From positions 48,016,078-48,080,077 of the forward strand of contig OY294070.1 in the NCBI GenBank assembly GCA_958510875.1: a DNA stretch of 64,000 nucleotides, in the 5' to 3' direction. The stretch comes from Endomychus coccineus (Eukaryota; Arthropoda; Insecta; Coleoptera; Endomychidae). Positions 25,401 through 35,322 of this stretch are shown piece after piece. Each line of letters starts with the position of its first letter. Position 1 is the stretch's first letter. Position numbers and translations under genes: made by a program. The notes beneath the pieces are model-generated. The model worked only from the letters and a program-made list of their open reading frames with translations, did no database searches and was not told the origin of the DNA.

Positions 25401-27257
25401 TTGATAATTCTTCAAAAATTTAGATAATTGAATTAATTTGAACAATTATTCACATCTGATTTATTTATGTACCTACTAGATAGTAAGGTTATCTACTACA
25501 TCGTGATTTTTTGCACCATAATACTCGTGAATAACATCTTGAACGGATTGGAGGAATATCCTCGAACATCCTTGAGCAGAATTCAATTATAAATGCTTGC
25601 TTGTTGTAAATTTTTTATAAAATGTCTACAATTACCCAATCTCCCAATCAAATATGAGAGTACAAATTTCTTAAAAACTTCACTTGTATAGTTAATTTAT
25701 AAAGTTATGGAAATAAAACCACTAATTTACAGTAAGTAAATAATGAATATTTTTATTATCCACTATTGCATACATATGTTTCAACACAGTGTCAACATCT
25801 GATCTAAGTTATAAACTGAAGTTACATTGACAGAGAAAGTCTTTATACTATAATGACTATAGTTATTAAATGGAGGGGAATACCATTAGTTACAGAATAT
25901 TTGAAGAACTACTAAGGAAATGATTAATAATTGGTGATTGATAAATGTCCAATTGATCATTTAAAACTACATTATTTTTCGATATGTGAGATTTCGGGAT
26001 CATGAGTGAAATTATGGTTATGTTCGATTAGATGATTAGCATACGTTGAATCGGTTTTTTTCAATATGTGGCTCCACATATGTTCTTAAAATCTCTGGTA
26101 AAAAATGCGACCTGTTTGGCCAATATACAAAGCATTCCAGTCATCACAACATAACTTATAAACTTCAGACTTATAACATTTATCTCTATTTGTTTCAGAA
26201 TTATTTATGAATTTGTGCAAATTATTAGGCGTTTTATATGCGACTGTGTTGAGTTCTCTGTTGTAGTTTGTTGCATTTTGAGGGATATTAACTAATCGAT
26301 GGAGCATTGAGTGGAAGGCAGCTACTTTATGGGATAAAGAATGTAAGGAATATTTTAGTAAATAACAGTGTCGGTGTGTGTAGGTTTGTGATAAATAGAA
26401 AACATGTATGTAGAATTTGTCCGAGAAAGATTTAAGTCAAAAGAGTTCAGTAAACCGTTGATTTCTGTTTTTACTGTAAATTCGATGTCAGATTGTAGGT
26501 TATTTAAATATGTTAAAAATGTATTTAATTGACGTGTTGCCCCTGTCCAACATGCAAGGATATCGTCGACATAACAGTACCAATATAAGAACAAGTGTTG
26601 TAATTTTGACATATGCACCTGTATTTCCCAGTAATCCATGAATATTCCTGCTAGTAATGGTGGTACAGGGAGACTGCTGTGTTGAGAATAATATTTCTTA
26701 TTGACCGTACATTATTTTAATTCGTACAAGCAGAACAAACATAGTAAATTTCATAATCCGGAATTAAAAATTTAAAAACACTGAAAACCTGCTCAACCTG
26801 ACTACAATGGCTGACCTTATCCATAACGTCATATCTGTAAATTCAAGAAAGACATTCACAACTTAGCGTTTATGGAGATATTTGTTTATTGAGTGAAGAT
26901 GCACAATTACTTCAAATTAATTACTAAATAAAATATACCTTTGGAAGCCACCTCTGAAAAAGTGTTTCAGTTTTGGATTTTCAATCAAATTAACAAATTC
27001 TTCAAAACTCAATTGTCCATCCCCATTTGCATCTGCAGATTCCAAAAGTTGAAAGGCAACATGCTTAGCAATGTTATTTGATCTTTTAACCATAGAATAT
27101 AGCTCTTTTTTCGATACCAGTCCATCTTTGTTTTTGTCACACTGAAAGAAAAAATGGAATTAGATAAGATACAAAAACAAATGTATGGTCTTGTGTATGT
27201 ATTTTCATTCGTTACCTTCAATCTTATCTATATTATATAAATTAATTTACATAGGTA

Positions 27258-27354
<97 letters not shown>

Positions 27355-30300
27355 ATGATTTCATTTCCTACATAACATAAAATGATAGAATTTGAACTTA
27401 CCGAAACATTAAAAACAGAAAAGATTCAAAAGAATATAAAATATGGAATTAAAAACATTATTTAAAGTTAAATTGTAAGTAGTATAAGATATTAACATTG
27501 TATAATAACATAAACCAGAATGTAATATAGAATAAGAAGTGTAAAGAAGAAACAGTGATAGTGGATAAACGTACAGTGATACGAAAGAGGAAATCATAAT
27601 TAAAATGATTCAAAGACTATCAGAAGATAGCACAAATTAGTAAAATAAGTTATAGATTTAAGATAGTATTAAGAAATTTGAGTTCTACAATGTTATTTAT
27701 ATTTTAAATTAAGTATTAGATTTAATCAATGACAAATGTCAAAATTGACATAAGAATTAGAATAATCAAGTTAATAGGAACCTAATCATAGGTTATCTTA
27801 TATCAAAATATGTGGAAAAATGTTGGCAATATCAATTTAAATAGCAGAATGCACCATCACTTTAAATAATTTAAAAATTTGCAATAATTCAAAATTTCAA
27901 GAATACTCAATTTTCATTGGTCGATACGAATTTAGATATTTCAAAGGACAACAATTAAAAAGTTCTGTCAAATCCAACAATGGGAATAGCATCCTAGATA
28001 TGGAAAGGAAGTACCTTATTGGTTGAATTTTACATAAGCTGGCTTCCTTTTGTGGGTCCTATAAAAAGGAAACAGGAAAGGAAGCTAGACAGTTTGCATT
28101 TACATCTGACACTGAAAGTATGTCCAGCAGCTCAATTTCCATAACCATAACCTTAGTTTTTGGTAACATCGGAGAACTGAAACAGTCTCTGTAGCTTCGA
28201 CAAGTTAATATAACCGAAGCAAATTAATTATTCCAACGAAGCAAATAGTCTTCATGAGTCTTCGTATCAACGTTTTAAGGTTAAAATAACCACAGTTATT
28301 AAGTAGCATCGTAGAATATTCAGTCTTCGATAGCAGTTCCAGTTTATTATAGAAGTTTTATATGTTAAAAGAATAAAACAATCAACAATTTTTTATCAAC
28401 ATTTCCTGAATTATAAAGAAGTATCAACGTAGTTTACCTGTGTATGTGTAATAGCAGAGTATTATTTTAAAGTGAATAATCAAATAACCAAGAAGACATA
28501 TAAAATCAACAGAACATTGCCAACATTCTTTCTAGTATTATTGGATATATCTAAAAGTAAGTTTATTTATAATATCCTCATTGTATTTGTGTCTCTGAAT
28601 GTAAGATTGTCATTTGTAAACCAGTATTAAGTTTAAGTAGTTTGAGTTTATAATAGAAACATAGGAAATTTAAAAATACAAAGAACTATTGTCAACATAG
28701 AAACTTGAGAACATAAATTTAAATTGAATAATTTTGTAACCATAAAAACAGATTCATAAACAAATTCAAATATAAATTTTTAACATTCAAACAAAGTATT
28801 GTGTTTAATTCCATATAACATATAATACAAATCATTCATTCAAATCAATCAAAACAAATCAAATTAAAAATTAAAATAAAAAAAAGCTAGCCGGAATAAA
28901 AGAAAATTTCATATAAATATAATTAATTAATTAATAAACTCATTAGAGTTTAGTTAATAATATATACACTTTTTTACAATAAAACCTGGTCAGGGTTGCT
29001 GTGAGCTCCGACGACATCGCAGCAATCGCGTCAGAAAAACCAATAGTCGGTAAGTAGCTGCAGGTCCTAAATCGTGTGCCCAAAGTATTCCCATTGAACC
29101 CAGAATGACTGCCTTCTGCATCTGGTCTATCAAGATCTGCGCCGAGTTCTTTTACAGGCCGGAATGATCGAATGAAGTTCGAACGTAGCGAAGACCGAAT
29201 TCCGCCCAAAACACCGATGATTGGAACCACTAATACGACCTTGTGGCTTGAGTATAGCGTGCGGAGCTCGAACAGGAGATCTTGATATTTTGTCCATTTT
29301 TCCTCCTCTTTCAAGACTATGTTCTGCTCTGCCGGAGAAGAGTATTCGATGACATACATAGTCTTACTTAGTTTATCGAGGAGGATAACGTCAGGCCTAT
29401 TTGCTTGCATGAACCTGACGGTCGGAAACGAGTAATTCCAGTAGATCGGGCATTTTTCGTTTCCGACAACGAACTCAATATCTCCTGGCATGTAAGGGAG
29501 CATCGGCTCTTGTTCTATTCCGTACGAGTGCTTTCTTATTCAATCCTTTTAGGAAAAGATTTGGTAATACGAGGGCAAGGTGAAAGTCCCTAAAAAATGA
29601 AACAAGAAATGATTGATTTGGTCAAAACTTATTTTATTTCTCAACATCGGTGACCTCATCGTTGGAGCAAATCTCTTTCCGGAGAGCCAATTCTTCAAGT
29701 TTGAAAATAGATAAAAATCGCTGGAGAATATGGTGGATGACGAACCAATTCGTAGCGCAATTTATTCAATTTTGCCATTGTGACTGCGGACCTGTGCGCC
29801 GTTGTGTTATTCTCCAGGGACTTTTCACCTTACCCTCGTATGGGTGATACATAGCAATTCCATGTGACTGTTTGTGAACACATTTTTAAGAATAGAAATC
29901 AAATTAGTGCAAGAACTGGAAAATGCACAAAAAATTCTCATCAAACTAGCACAGGAGGAGTCATTTTCTGATACCATTCAAAAGCTAAAGCTTGGTAAAC
30001 TTCTTGGCAACAAAAGCAATCTCTTAAGCCTCCAGCGATTTCTCGATAAAGACAGTATGCTGAGAGTGGGTGGTAGGTTACAAAACTCGAATTTTCCTTA
30101 TTCGAAAAAGCATCCTATTATTTTGTCTTCAAAGCACACATTGACGAAACTCATATTTCAGCATCAACACACAACTTTGATGCATGCTGAACCTCAGCTT
30201 CTACTTTCCTCAATTAGGGAACGCTATTGGCCTATTGGTGGAAAAAACGTTGCCAAAGCCATATGCCACAAGTGTATAAAATGTTTTCGCGTTAAGCCTA

Positions 30301-31642
30301 AGTGTTAATCCACAACCACCATTCTTCGTAACGGGTGTGGATTATGCTGGTCCCATTCATATTCGTGATAGAAAGGGACGTGGATGCAAAACGACTAAAT
30401 GTTACATTTGCCTTTTCATTTGCTTTACCACTAAGGCTATTCATTTGGAGCTAGTTTCAGATTTGACCACAGAATCTTTCATAGCGACATTCCGAAGATT
30501 TGTAAGTAGACGTGGAAAGCCTAGACGACTATATTCCGATAACGGTACCAATTTTATCGGAGCTGATTCCGAATTAACTGAACTAGCTACATTTCTTCAA
30601 TCAACGGCATACGATATATCAAATAAGATAAACAACGAGGGCGTAGAATGGCATTTCATACCACCACGCTCCCCAAATTTCGGTGGTCTATGGGAGTCGG
30701 GCGTGAAATCCACAAAATTTCATTTGAAACACGTACTTGCAAATTCATTTCTTACATTTGAAGAATACTATACTGTCCTCAGTCAGATTGGGGCGATCCT
30801 CAACTCTCGTCCACTCTTTCCCCTTTCCAACGATCCTTCTGACCAAGAAGCGCTCACCCCATCGCATTTTTTAATTGGAAGATCAGCTACATCCTTGCCA
30901 GATCCAGATATGGGCGATATAGCAGCGAATCGCTTAACCAGATATCAATATTACCAGCATCTTCAGCAGCAATTCAGGAAGAGTTGGAAGCGTGATTATA
31001 TAAACCAACTACAGCCTCGTGCGAAATGGAAGACAAGCACTACTAAGTTACAATGCGGTGCCTTGGTTCTTATCCGCGACGAAAACACCCCTCGGCTCAA
31101 GTGGCCTTTAGGCAGAATCATCTCTCTTCATCCTGGCCGTGATGGTATTGCAAGAGTGGCCACTATCAAAACTTCTAACACAGAGCTGCGTAGAGCAGTG
31201 TCAAAAATATGTCCCCTATCACCTGGAAACGAAGACTGTACAGACCAGGCGAATGCTTCTTGAAAACTAATTTTCAACGTGGGGCCATGTTGGATCTTGT
31301 GAAGATATATGACTATGTTATATATATACCGTATCTATGACAGCGCGTAGCAGGCCAAGGAATGGTGACAGGATTTGAATTAATTAATAAATAGCAACAA
31401 GAAAAACATTGTCATTATGAAATTGTAAATCTAGAATAAACATTGAAACCAACTTCTTATAAATAAATACAGTCCACTAATCTAAAACTCTAAAAACAAG
31501 TTTATATAATTTATTTATTACTTACCGTATTAAAAAGGAGCCTGTATCGTTGACGTTTGTCTTGTGATGTTTGTGATTCCGTACTGAACGTTCTCATGTA
31601 AGAAATCAGAATTCTGAAATTGTCAGGATCGTCGTCAACCAT
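19150..31642 (-). CDS. rho-4: EF-hand rhomboid intramembrane serine protease (Rhomboid-4/RHBDL type), 5 exons, complete
   Basis: Coding exons, read on the minus strand: 31642-31526, 27141-26939, 25155-24850, 21490-21277, 19455-19150. Every junction has GT donor and AG acceptor, and phases match (0, 2, 2, 0), giving 381 residues plus TGA. Domains: EF hand 1 loop DKNKDGLVSKKE (41-52), EF hand 2 loop DANGDGQLSFEE (76-87), YTCWPPP before TM1 (145-151), YDPWKRYQVWR in loop L1 (189-199), HIVVN (H212, N216), GASGA (catalytic S264 in TM4), AHIAG (catalytic H324 in TM6). Known for the family: rhomboids cleave transmembrane substrates inside the membrane, and Drosophila Rhomboid-4 is calcium-regulated through its EF hands. 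Start: first ATG in the open frame of exon 1 (no upstream in-frame ATG). All catalytic residues are present, so it is probably active. The introns are loaded with TE debris. RHBDL3-type orthology is equivalent naming; another rhomboid paralogue is less likely because of the EF hands. Confidence 0.93.
21277..21490 (-). CDS. rho-4: rhomboid gene, coding exon 4 (HxxxN and catalytic serine)
   Basis: Acceptor ccattgcag|GTTCTATC and donor ATACTG|GTAAGA. 214 nt, residues 209-280. Holds H212/N216 (oxyanion and structural residues of TM2) and the nucleophile S264 in GASGA. Confidence 0.94.
21741..21925. repeat. Short direct repeat in rhomboid intron 3
   Basis: gccatcttgaatttttgaat with a following block (tctaaaaatcatgat-like) occurs at about 21741 and again at about 21870. 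Probably a piece of a dispersed repeat. Confidence 0.5.
22500..23970. mobile_element. Decayed Penelope-like reverse transcriptase, two head-to-head pieces (intron 3)
   Basis: On the minus strand, 22735-22510 encodes the RT fingers (FYGLPKLHK, RPIVSNIGVPTYNLSKYI). From about 22722 the plus strand carries the palm and later parts in several frames: LDVVSLFTNI, YVDDCPM at 23166, INFLDM at 23287, VINSLTDRAVKLSHPE near 23410, then cysteine-containing GIY-YIG-like remnants near 23770. Both pieces share the segment gactcatggcaattt, so the junction is an inverted overlap. There are numerous stops and frameshifts. Penelope-like RT is recognised by the order of these motifs. Confidence 0.7.
22918..23177 (+). 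repeat. 133-bp tandem duplication inside the Penelope-like RT
   Basis: The segment starting gggcacagaatgg at 22918 is repeated from 23051, with only a few differences over about 125 bp. The period is not a multiple of 3, so it breaks the RT frame upstream of YVDD. Confidence 0.85.
24248..24356. repeat. Partial copy of the palindromic MITE (rhomboid intron 3)
   Basis: Resembles the right half of the 8146-8331 element, from the central acattaatgtgttacaattt to a gtgctgatacaattag end. Diverged. Confidence 0.5.
24850..25155 (-). CDS. rho-4: rhomboid gene, coding exon 3 (TM1 and L1 loop)
   Basis: Acceptor atatttcag|TTATGTAG and donor GTTGG|GTGAGT. 306 nt, residues 107-209. Includes the cytosolic linker, the YTCWPPP motif typical of EF-hand and RHBDL rhomboids, TM1 (about 152-167), and the L1 loop with the invariant W198-R199. 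Confidence 0.93.
25980..26700 (-). pseudogene. Penelope-like RT and GIY-YIG fragment (intron 2)
   Basis: Minus strand: SLPVPPLLAGIFMDYWE (decayed form of the RT segment before the active site), then YCYVDDILACWTG (YVDD catalytic motif at 26576-26559), then YHKPTHTDTVIY (26360 region), and after a frame change the GIY-YIG-like part VYKLCCDDWNALYIGQTGR near 26110. Order and motifs match Penelope-like elements. Both ends are truncated and the frame is interrupted. Same strand as the host rhomboid gene. Confidence 0.75.
26939..27141 (-). CDS. rho-4: rhomboid gene, coding exon 2 (EF-hand pair)
   Basis: Acceptor ttctttcag|TGTGAC and donor CAAAG|GTATAT. 203 nt, residues 40-107. Carries both EF-hand calcium loops, each with D at positions 1 and 5, N at 3, G at 6 and E at 12, so both should bind calcium. 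Confidence 0.93.
27255..27351. repeat. (AT)n microsatellite in rhomboid intron 1
   Basis: About 97 bp of nearly perfect TA dinucleotides, 115 bp upstream (in gene direction) of the exon 2 acceptor. Confidence 0.95.
27352..28942. other. Rhomboid intron 1, unassigned part
   Basis: AT-rich. A tataaaaaggaaac promoter-like string lies at 28069 in a locally GC-richer stretch, which could belong to an LTR, but I found no matching second LTR. Confidence 0.3.
28943..29503 (-). pseudogene. C-terminal fragment resembling an RLE-type non-LTR retrotransposon nuclease
   Basis: A 186-codon frame. Residues 19-57 give PIYWNYSF, ANRPDVILLDK (RPD at 36-38) and YVIEYSSP (E53), followed by EEEKWTKYQDLLFELR and VVLVVPIIGVLGGI. 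The arrangement PD...E with a following K-rich helix and a VP-I-x-G strand resembles the PD-(D/E)xK restriction-like endonuclease at the end of R2-like elements; this is inferred from memory of the family. There is no RT upstream: the mariner-derived element at 29568 begins 65 bp away. It is likely a truncated genomic fossil in intron 1. It could instead be an uncharacterised insect repeat protein. Confidence 0.5.
29568..29840. mobile_element. Mariner-derived MITE (internal deletion derivative), 273 bp
   Basis: Terminal inverted repeats cgagggcaaggtgaaagtcc (left) and the complement of its variant at right (29816-29838), both bounded by TA, the mariner target site. The interior aligns with the 3' part of the mariner at 42712-43060 (tgaaacaagaaat, ggagaatatggtggatgac, gcgcaattt), with the middle deleted. 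No coding capacity. Confidence 0.85.
29850..31500 (+). mobile_element. BEL/Pao LTR-retrotransposon fragment in rhomboid intron 1
   Basis: Contains the integrase end of pol followed by sequence that looks like a 3' LTR: a gtggggcca purine-rich stretch before tgttggatcttgtgaag at 31290, then AT-rich sequence with aataaa motifs to about 31500. Opposite orientation to the host gene. No gag, protease or RT is present. Confidence 0.65.
29874..31263 (+). pseudogene. BEL/Pao integrase (zinc finger, catalytic core, DUF5641), frame broken once
   Basis: The first frame (29874-30308) carries the HHCC zinc-binding region (HQHTTLMHAE and CHKCIKC). The second frame (30337-31263, extending upstream to about 30305) carries the catalytic core with D in DYAGP, D in YSDNGTNF and E in GGLWESG, then the DUF5641 tail (ALVLIRDENTPRLKWPLGRI) typical of BEL/Pao. 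The break at about 30305 is a short deletion with frameshift between the zinc finger and the core. All three acidic catalytic residues remain. Belongs to the BEL/Pao fragment in intron 1. Confidence 0.85.
31526..31642 (-). CDS. rho-4: rhomboid gene, coding exon 1
   Basis: Encodes residues 1-39, starting MVDDDPDNFR. It ends ..LLFNT before donor ACG|GTAAGT, phase 0. The last residues form the entering helix of EF hand 1, whose calcium loop starts the next exon. The frame is open for 22 codons upstream but has no ATG there, so the stretch upstream is taken as 5' UTR. Confidence 0.85.
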
Positions 31643-31967
31643 TTTAATATTTTCATGAGGAGAGCGAAAGGTATAATTTCGTAACTTGTAACTACTCGAA
31701 TAATACAATCTTTTCGTGGTTCGGATTTATCTTATCACAGGAATGACTATTATTATTTCATCATGTTATCATTTATGATTACTATTGTTTATTAGATTGT
31801 GTACTCGTAATTCATTCAGTGATTACCTTTAGTAATTAAGTTCTCCAAAAAATTACGCATTATCTGAAATAACTGAAGGAATATTACATCATATCAGCGT
31901 ATTTTAGCGCGTAGTCATAATGATAATTTTTCACGGAGTTGGAATGTTGGGCATGCGTACCTAAATT
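31643..31967. other. Upstream flank of the rhomboid gene
   Basis: AT-rich. No promoter element can be named with confidence; the transcription start is not identifiable by eye. Confidence 0.3.
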
Positions 31968-32944
31968 ATAGTGCATTCAAATGGGTATTTGAGGTCGAAA
32001 TCCCTGGGTAATGGACCGATTTTAATGGGACAAAGTGCATACTCTTCGGAATTTTATCACAAACAAAGTGTTTGTAAACAATAAATTAACAATTTAATTA
32101 GCGTATTTATGAAATTACATAAAAATTCATAAAAAATGATCAGGTAAAGACTATTTTTGGTCAGTGAACATATGAAAATGGTTGAACAAGTAGTTCATTT
32201 GTTATAAGCAATTTATTTATTAACAAATAGACGAATTCGACCGAAACTACGAATTTAGGATCTTTTTGGAATAATTTTGGCCTTCTGAGTTCGATTTTGT
32301 CGTCAATATCGTCGAATGTATACCCGCTAATTTGTTAATTTGTTATAAACAAATTATATTTATTAATACATATACGAGTTTGACCAAAATGTTGAGTTCA
32401 TAGTCCTTTTCAGCTAATTTTGTCCTTCTGAGTACGATTTTATTGTTGTTATGGTCTTTAAATGCATATATACATTTTTGAATTGTTTTATAAATAAATT
32501 ATTTATCAATAATTATACTAATTTGACCAAAATGTCGAGTTTATAGTCGTTTTCAGCTAATTTTGGCCTCTTGAGTACGATTTTATTGTTATTATAGTCC
32601 TAAGCGATCCTAAACTCGTATTTTTGGTCGAATTCGTCTTGTTGTTAATAAATAAATTGTTTATAACAAATGAAATTATTTCAACTACTTATTTAACTAT
32701 TTCATATGTTCACTGACCAAAAATAGTCTTTACCCCATCATTTTTTATGTAATCTCATAAATACGCTAATTAAATTGTTAATTTATTGTTTATAAACAAT
32801 GCAAAATTTTTGCGCAACTTTAAACGAGGTAGACTTTGTTCCTGATAAAATTCCGAAGATAATGCTTTTTGTCCCATCAAAATCTGTCCATTTCCCAAGG
32901 ATTTCGAGATTTGGCCTATTTTTATACCCATTTGACTGCACTAT
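31968..32944. repeat. Fold-back element, family A, copy 2
   Basis: Ends tatagtgcattcaaatggg and the complement of its variant (cccatttgactgcactata). Internal blocks as in copy 1 at 3776: caaagtgcat, ttgtttataaac, gaccaaaatgtcgag. Near-complete inverted arms; no ORF. Confidence 0.85.
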
Positions 32945-33076
32945 ATCTCACTTTCTAATTATTATGGTCTCATCACATGTGCTGGCACATGTTAATTACT
33001 TTATTATAAAGAATTATTTTCAAGCTAAAATATACTTGCGCCCGATTTTGATGCACACCCTAAGTAAAGTTTCGCG

Positions 33077-33535
33077 ATGGCGCCTAACGAGAACACTCGT
33101 GGAGTTACGTGTGGGTACTGCATATGTAAAATTAATAGGTGCGATGATACCATTAATTGTTCTAAATGTACTAACTGTTTCCATTTACGGTGTGTTAACT
33201 TAAGTGTTGAAAAATATCACGTGTTGTGTAACGACAAAACTAATAAACAGTGGATCTGTAAAGAATGCTTAGTTACAGCGGATATAAATGCTAGAAATGA
33301 ACCTTATCAACAGCATCGCTCCTGTGAATGTCTAAAGATAATTAACACGTTGATTGACGAAAATAACATGCTGAAGGAGTTGATTACATCTAACTTTGCA
33401 TTATTAACCAAACTAAGTAATGAATCACATAGGGAAATTGCTGATCTCAAACAACAAATAGCTAAACAATCTAAATTAATCGCCTCACTTCCAAATAAAG
33501 GTCTTTACCCACTAGAACGTACCATACATAGATAA
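33077..33535 (+). pseudogene. Non-LTR ORF1, N-terminal PHD-finger part
   Basis: MAPNENTRG followed by a C4HC3-type finger: CGYC, CSKC, CFHLRC, CKEC (residues 12-64), the arrangement of a PHD finger, then a predicted coiled coil rich in K/L/E/N (100-140). PHD fingers occur in ORF1 proteins of some insect CR1/Jockey-type elements, where they bind the element RNP or chromatin. The frame is cut by an inserted DNA transposon: the last residues are inside its terminal repeat. Continues at 35323. Confidence 0.75.
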
Positions 33536-34874
33536 CTCTACTACCGTAGAATGAAATGTCTTATGGAAGGGACCAACACTGTCATGGCCGGCGAAAGTAT
33601 TTACGCTTCCAAAACACGGGAGGGCGCGTCAAGCGTCCGAAATTAATAGAAATTATAATGCGCATGCGATTGTTATTGTTTTTCAATAGTAGTCATGTTT
33701 AATTCATTTGAGGATTTTGTTTCCAGAACGACTTGTTGCTTGCTATCATACACGCTATTTCTACAATATTATATATATTATATATACCTATATATAGCTA
33801 ATCATGTACATGTAAACTATAGCTGAATGGAAATAATTGAATTTCTCTCATTGACACTCTTTCAGGTTTTCATGCTGCAAGGTATTGAGGGAAAATGGAA
33901 ACAACCAATTATGTATCAATTTATTAAAGGAGCAGCAAAAGCTGAAACCATTAAATGTTCAATTCAAAACATTGTACGATCTTGCAATGAAATTGGTTTC
34001 AATGTGGTGGCCACAATTTGCGATCAAGGTACAAATAATGTCAGTACGATAAACAAATTAGTGAAGGGAACGAAAGAGGAGTATTCAAGAGGAGGGAAAG
34101 AATTATATGACTCATATTTGAAGTCGATGGACAACAAATTATTCCATTGTATGATCCACCATATTTACTGAAAGGTGTGAGAAACAACCTCCTAACAAAA
34201 ACCGTTCATTACACGCTAACGGAACTCCAAAAAAAGCTAAATGGGAAGATATACAAAAGGCATGGCAACTGGATAATGTTAGTGGATACTTGAGAGCAAT
34301 GCCAAAATTGAGTTTCATGTAACTCCTAATAAAGTGAAGAAAATGAAGATATCAATATGTGCTCAAGTTTTGAGTAGAACTGTTGCATCGACTATTAACC
34401 TTATGGCAATTAATGGTAAGTTTAATTTGTGTCATATTATATAAAATAAGTGTATATCTAAATCTTCAAATTGCAGAACAACCCATTATAATTAGTCTCG
34501 ATATTTAATTTTATTTATATGTATATTTTATGTATTTTTGTTTTAACCCATTGTCATTAGTCTCAATATTTAATTATATTATTATATTATATATAGTCAT
34601 TTCTATTGTTTTTGATGTTTAATTGTATTTATATGTATAGTTTATATATTTCTGTTCTTACTCTGTTGTTGAATAAAAACTATTGGTAAAAACTATCGAC
34701 TTTCATTTCCTACTTAAATTGTAAGAAAACAAAATTTGCATTTATGTGCTGTGTAACTTCGAATTTCCCTCCAAACCATCATTTAGTACGCTTTCAATCC
34801 TCACGCGGCGCTGTTGTCGCGGTTTCGGTACCTAACACGGAACATTTCATTCTACGGTAGTAGAGTTATCTATG
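33527..34874 (+). mobile_element. P-like DNA transposon with perfect 33-bp terminal inverted repeats, 1348 bp
   Basis: 33527-33559 and 34842-34874 are exact inverted copies (catagataactctactacc at the outer end). The element starts with CA, as P elements do. The interior holds a P-type transposase remnant at 33827-34171. Candidate 8-bp flanks (gtaccata, gtatcaat) match only partly, so no clean target duplication. Confidence 0.75.
33827..34171 (+). pseudogene. P-element-type (THAP9-like) transposase core fragment
   Basis: Residues from about 17 on read QGIEGKWKQPIMYQF, NIVRSCNEIGFNVVA and TICDQGTNNVSTINKL, which match the RNase-H-like catalytic core of P-element transposases (WKQP block and CDQGTNN with the catalytic Asp). 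The sequence continues in other frames to about 34400 (an LNGKIYKRH-like part and LNIQCAQVLSRTVA-like part). The N-terminal THAP domain and the C-terminus are missing. Inactive. Confidence 0.75.
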
Positions 34875-34875
34875 G

Positions 34876-35115
34876 TATCAATTTTTCCAAGGAGTTCATT
34901 AAATTTGAATGACGGCATACGAAAATACTGGATAAATTTTTCTTCATCGTCAACCAGGTGCCTGTACAATGTCACATATTCACCATCTGTTTTTCTTTTC
35001 CTTAGAGATTCATGAATCCAGTAGCGCCTCGTAGTATTTTTTCGTTTTCTTCTTCTTCGTCCAAAATAATGGCAAGCGTAGCCAATTCTCTAACTAATAA
35101 TTTTCTAAGAACCAT
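34876..35115 (-). pseudogene. PIF/Harbinger-like transposase, N-terminal fragment, frameshifted
   Basis: Minus strand: the first frame starts MVLRKLLVRELATLA then an acidic run LDEEEENEK. After a 1-base frame change it continues RRYWIHESLRKRKTDGEY, LYRHLVDD and FRMPSFKFNELLGKID, the conserved N-terminal region of Harbinger-type nucleases (R-YW-H...L...F..YFRM...F..LL..I). The DDE core is missing because the P-like element's right end follows immediately. Non-functional. Confidence 0.7.
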
Positions 35116-35322
35116 AACGACAAAACTCTCTAGACCGTCCACAAACGACAAACAGAAGGAACTGAAAAATGCAGCCGTACCGGAGAAGGCCAGCTGCAAA
35201 AACGCTTTACATACGCGTTACATACGCCTTGAACACGGGCATAGAACGCTGTTCATCCGTTGCAGTGGGCATAGTACGGCGTACGGCCATGGTATGGTAC
35301 GTTCTAGTCGGCAAAGACCTTT

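Larger units (their letters stand above)
33498..35322. mobile_element. Harbinger-like DNA transposon inserted in ORF1, itself disrupted
   Basis: Terminal inverted repeats of about 29 bp: left starts aaggtctttacccactagaa, and the right end is the complement with two mismatches (35293-35322). TA flanks both sides. A minus-strand Harbinger-type transposase N-terminus lies at 35115-34876. The left part is replaced by a P-like element that starts directly at the inner edge of the left repeat. Confidence 0.65.
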
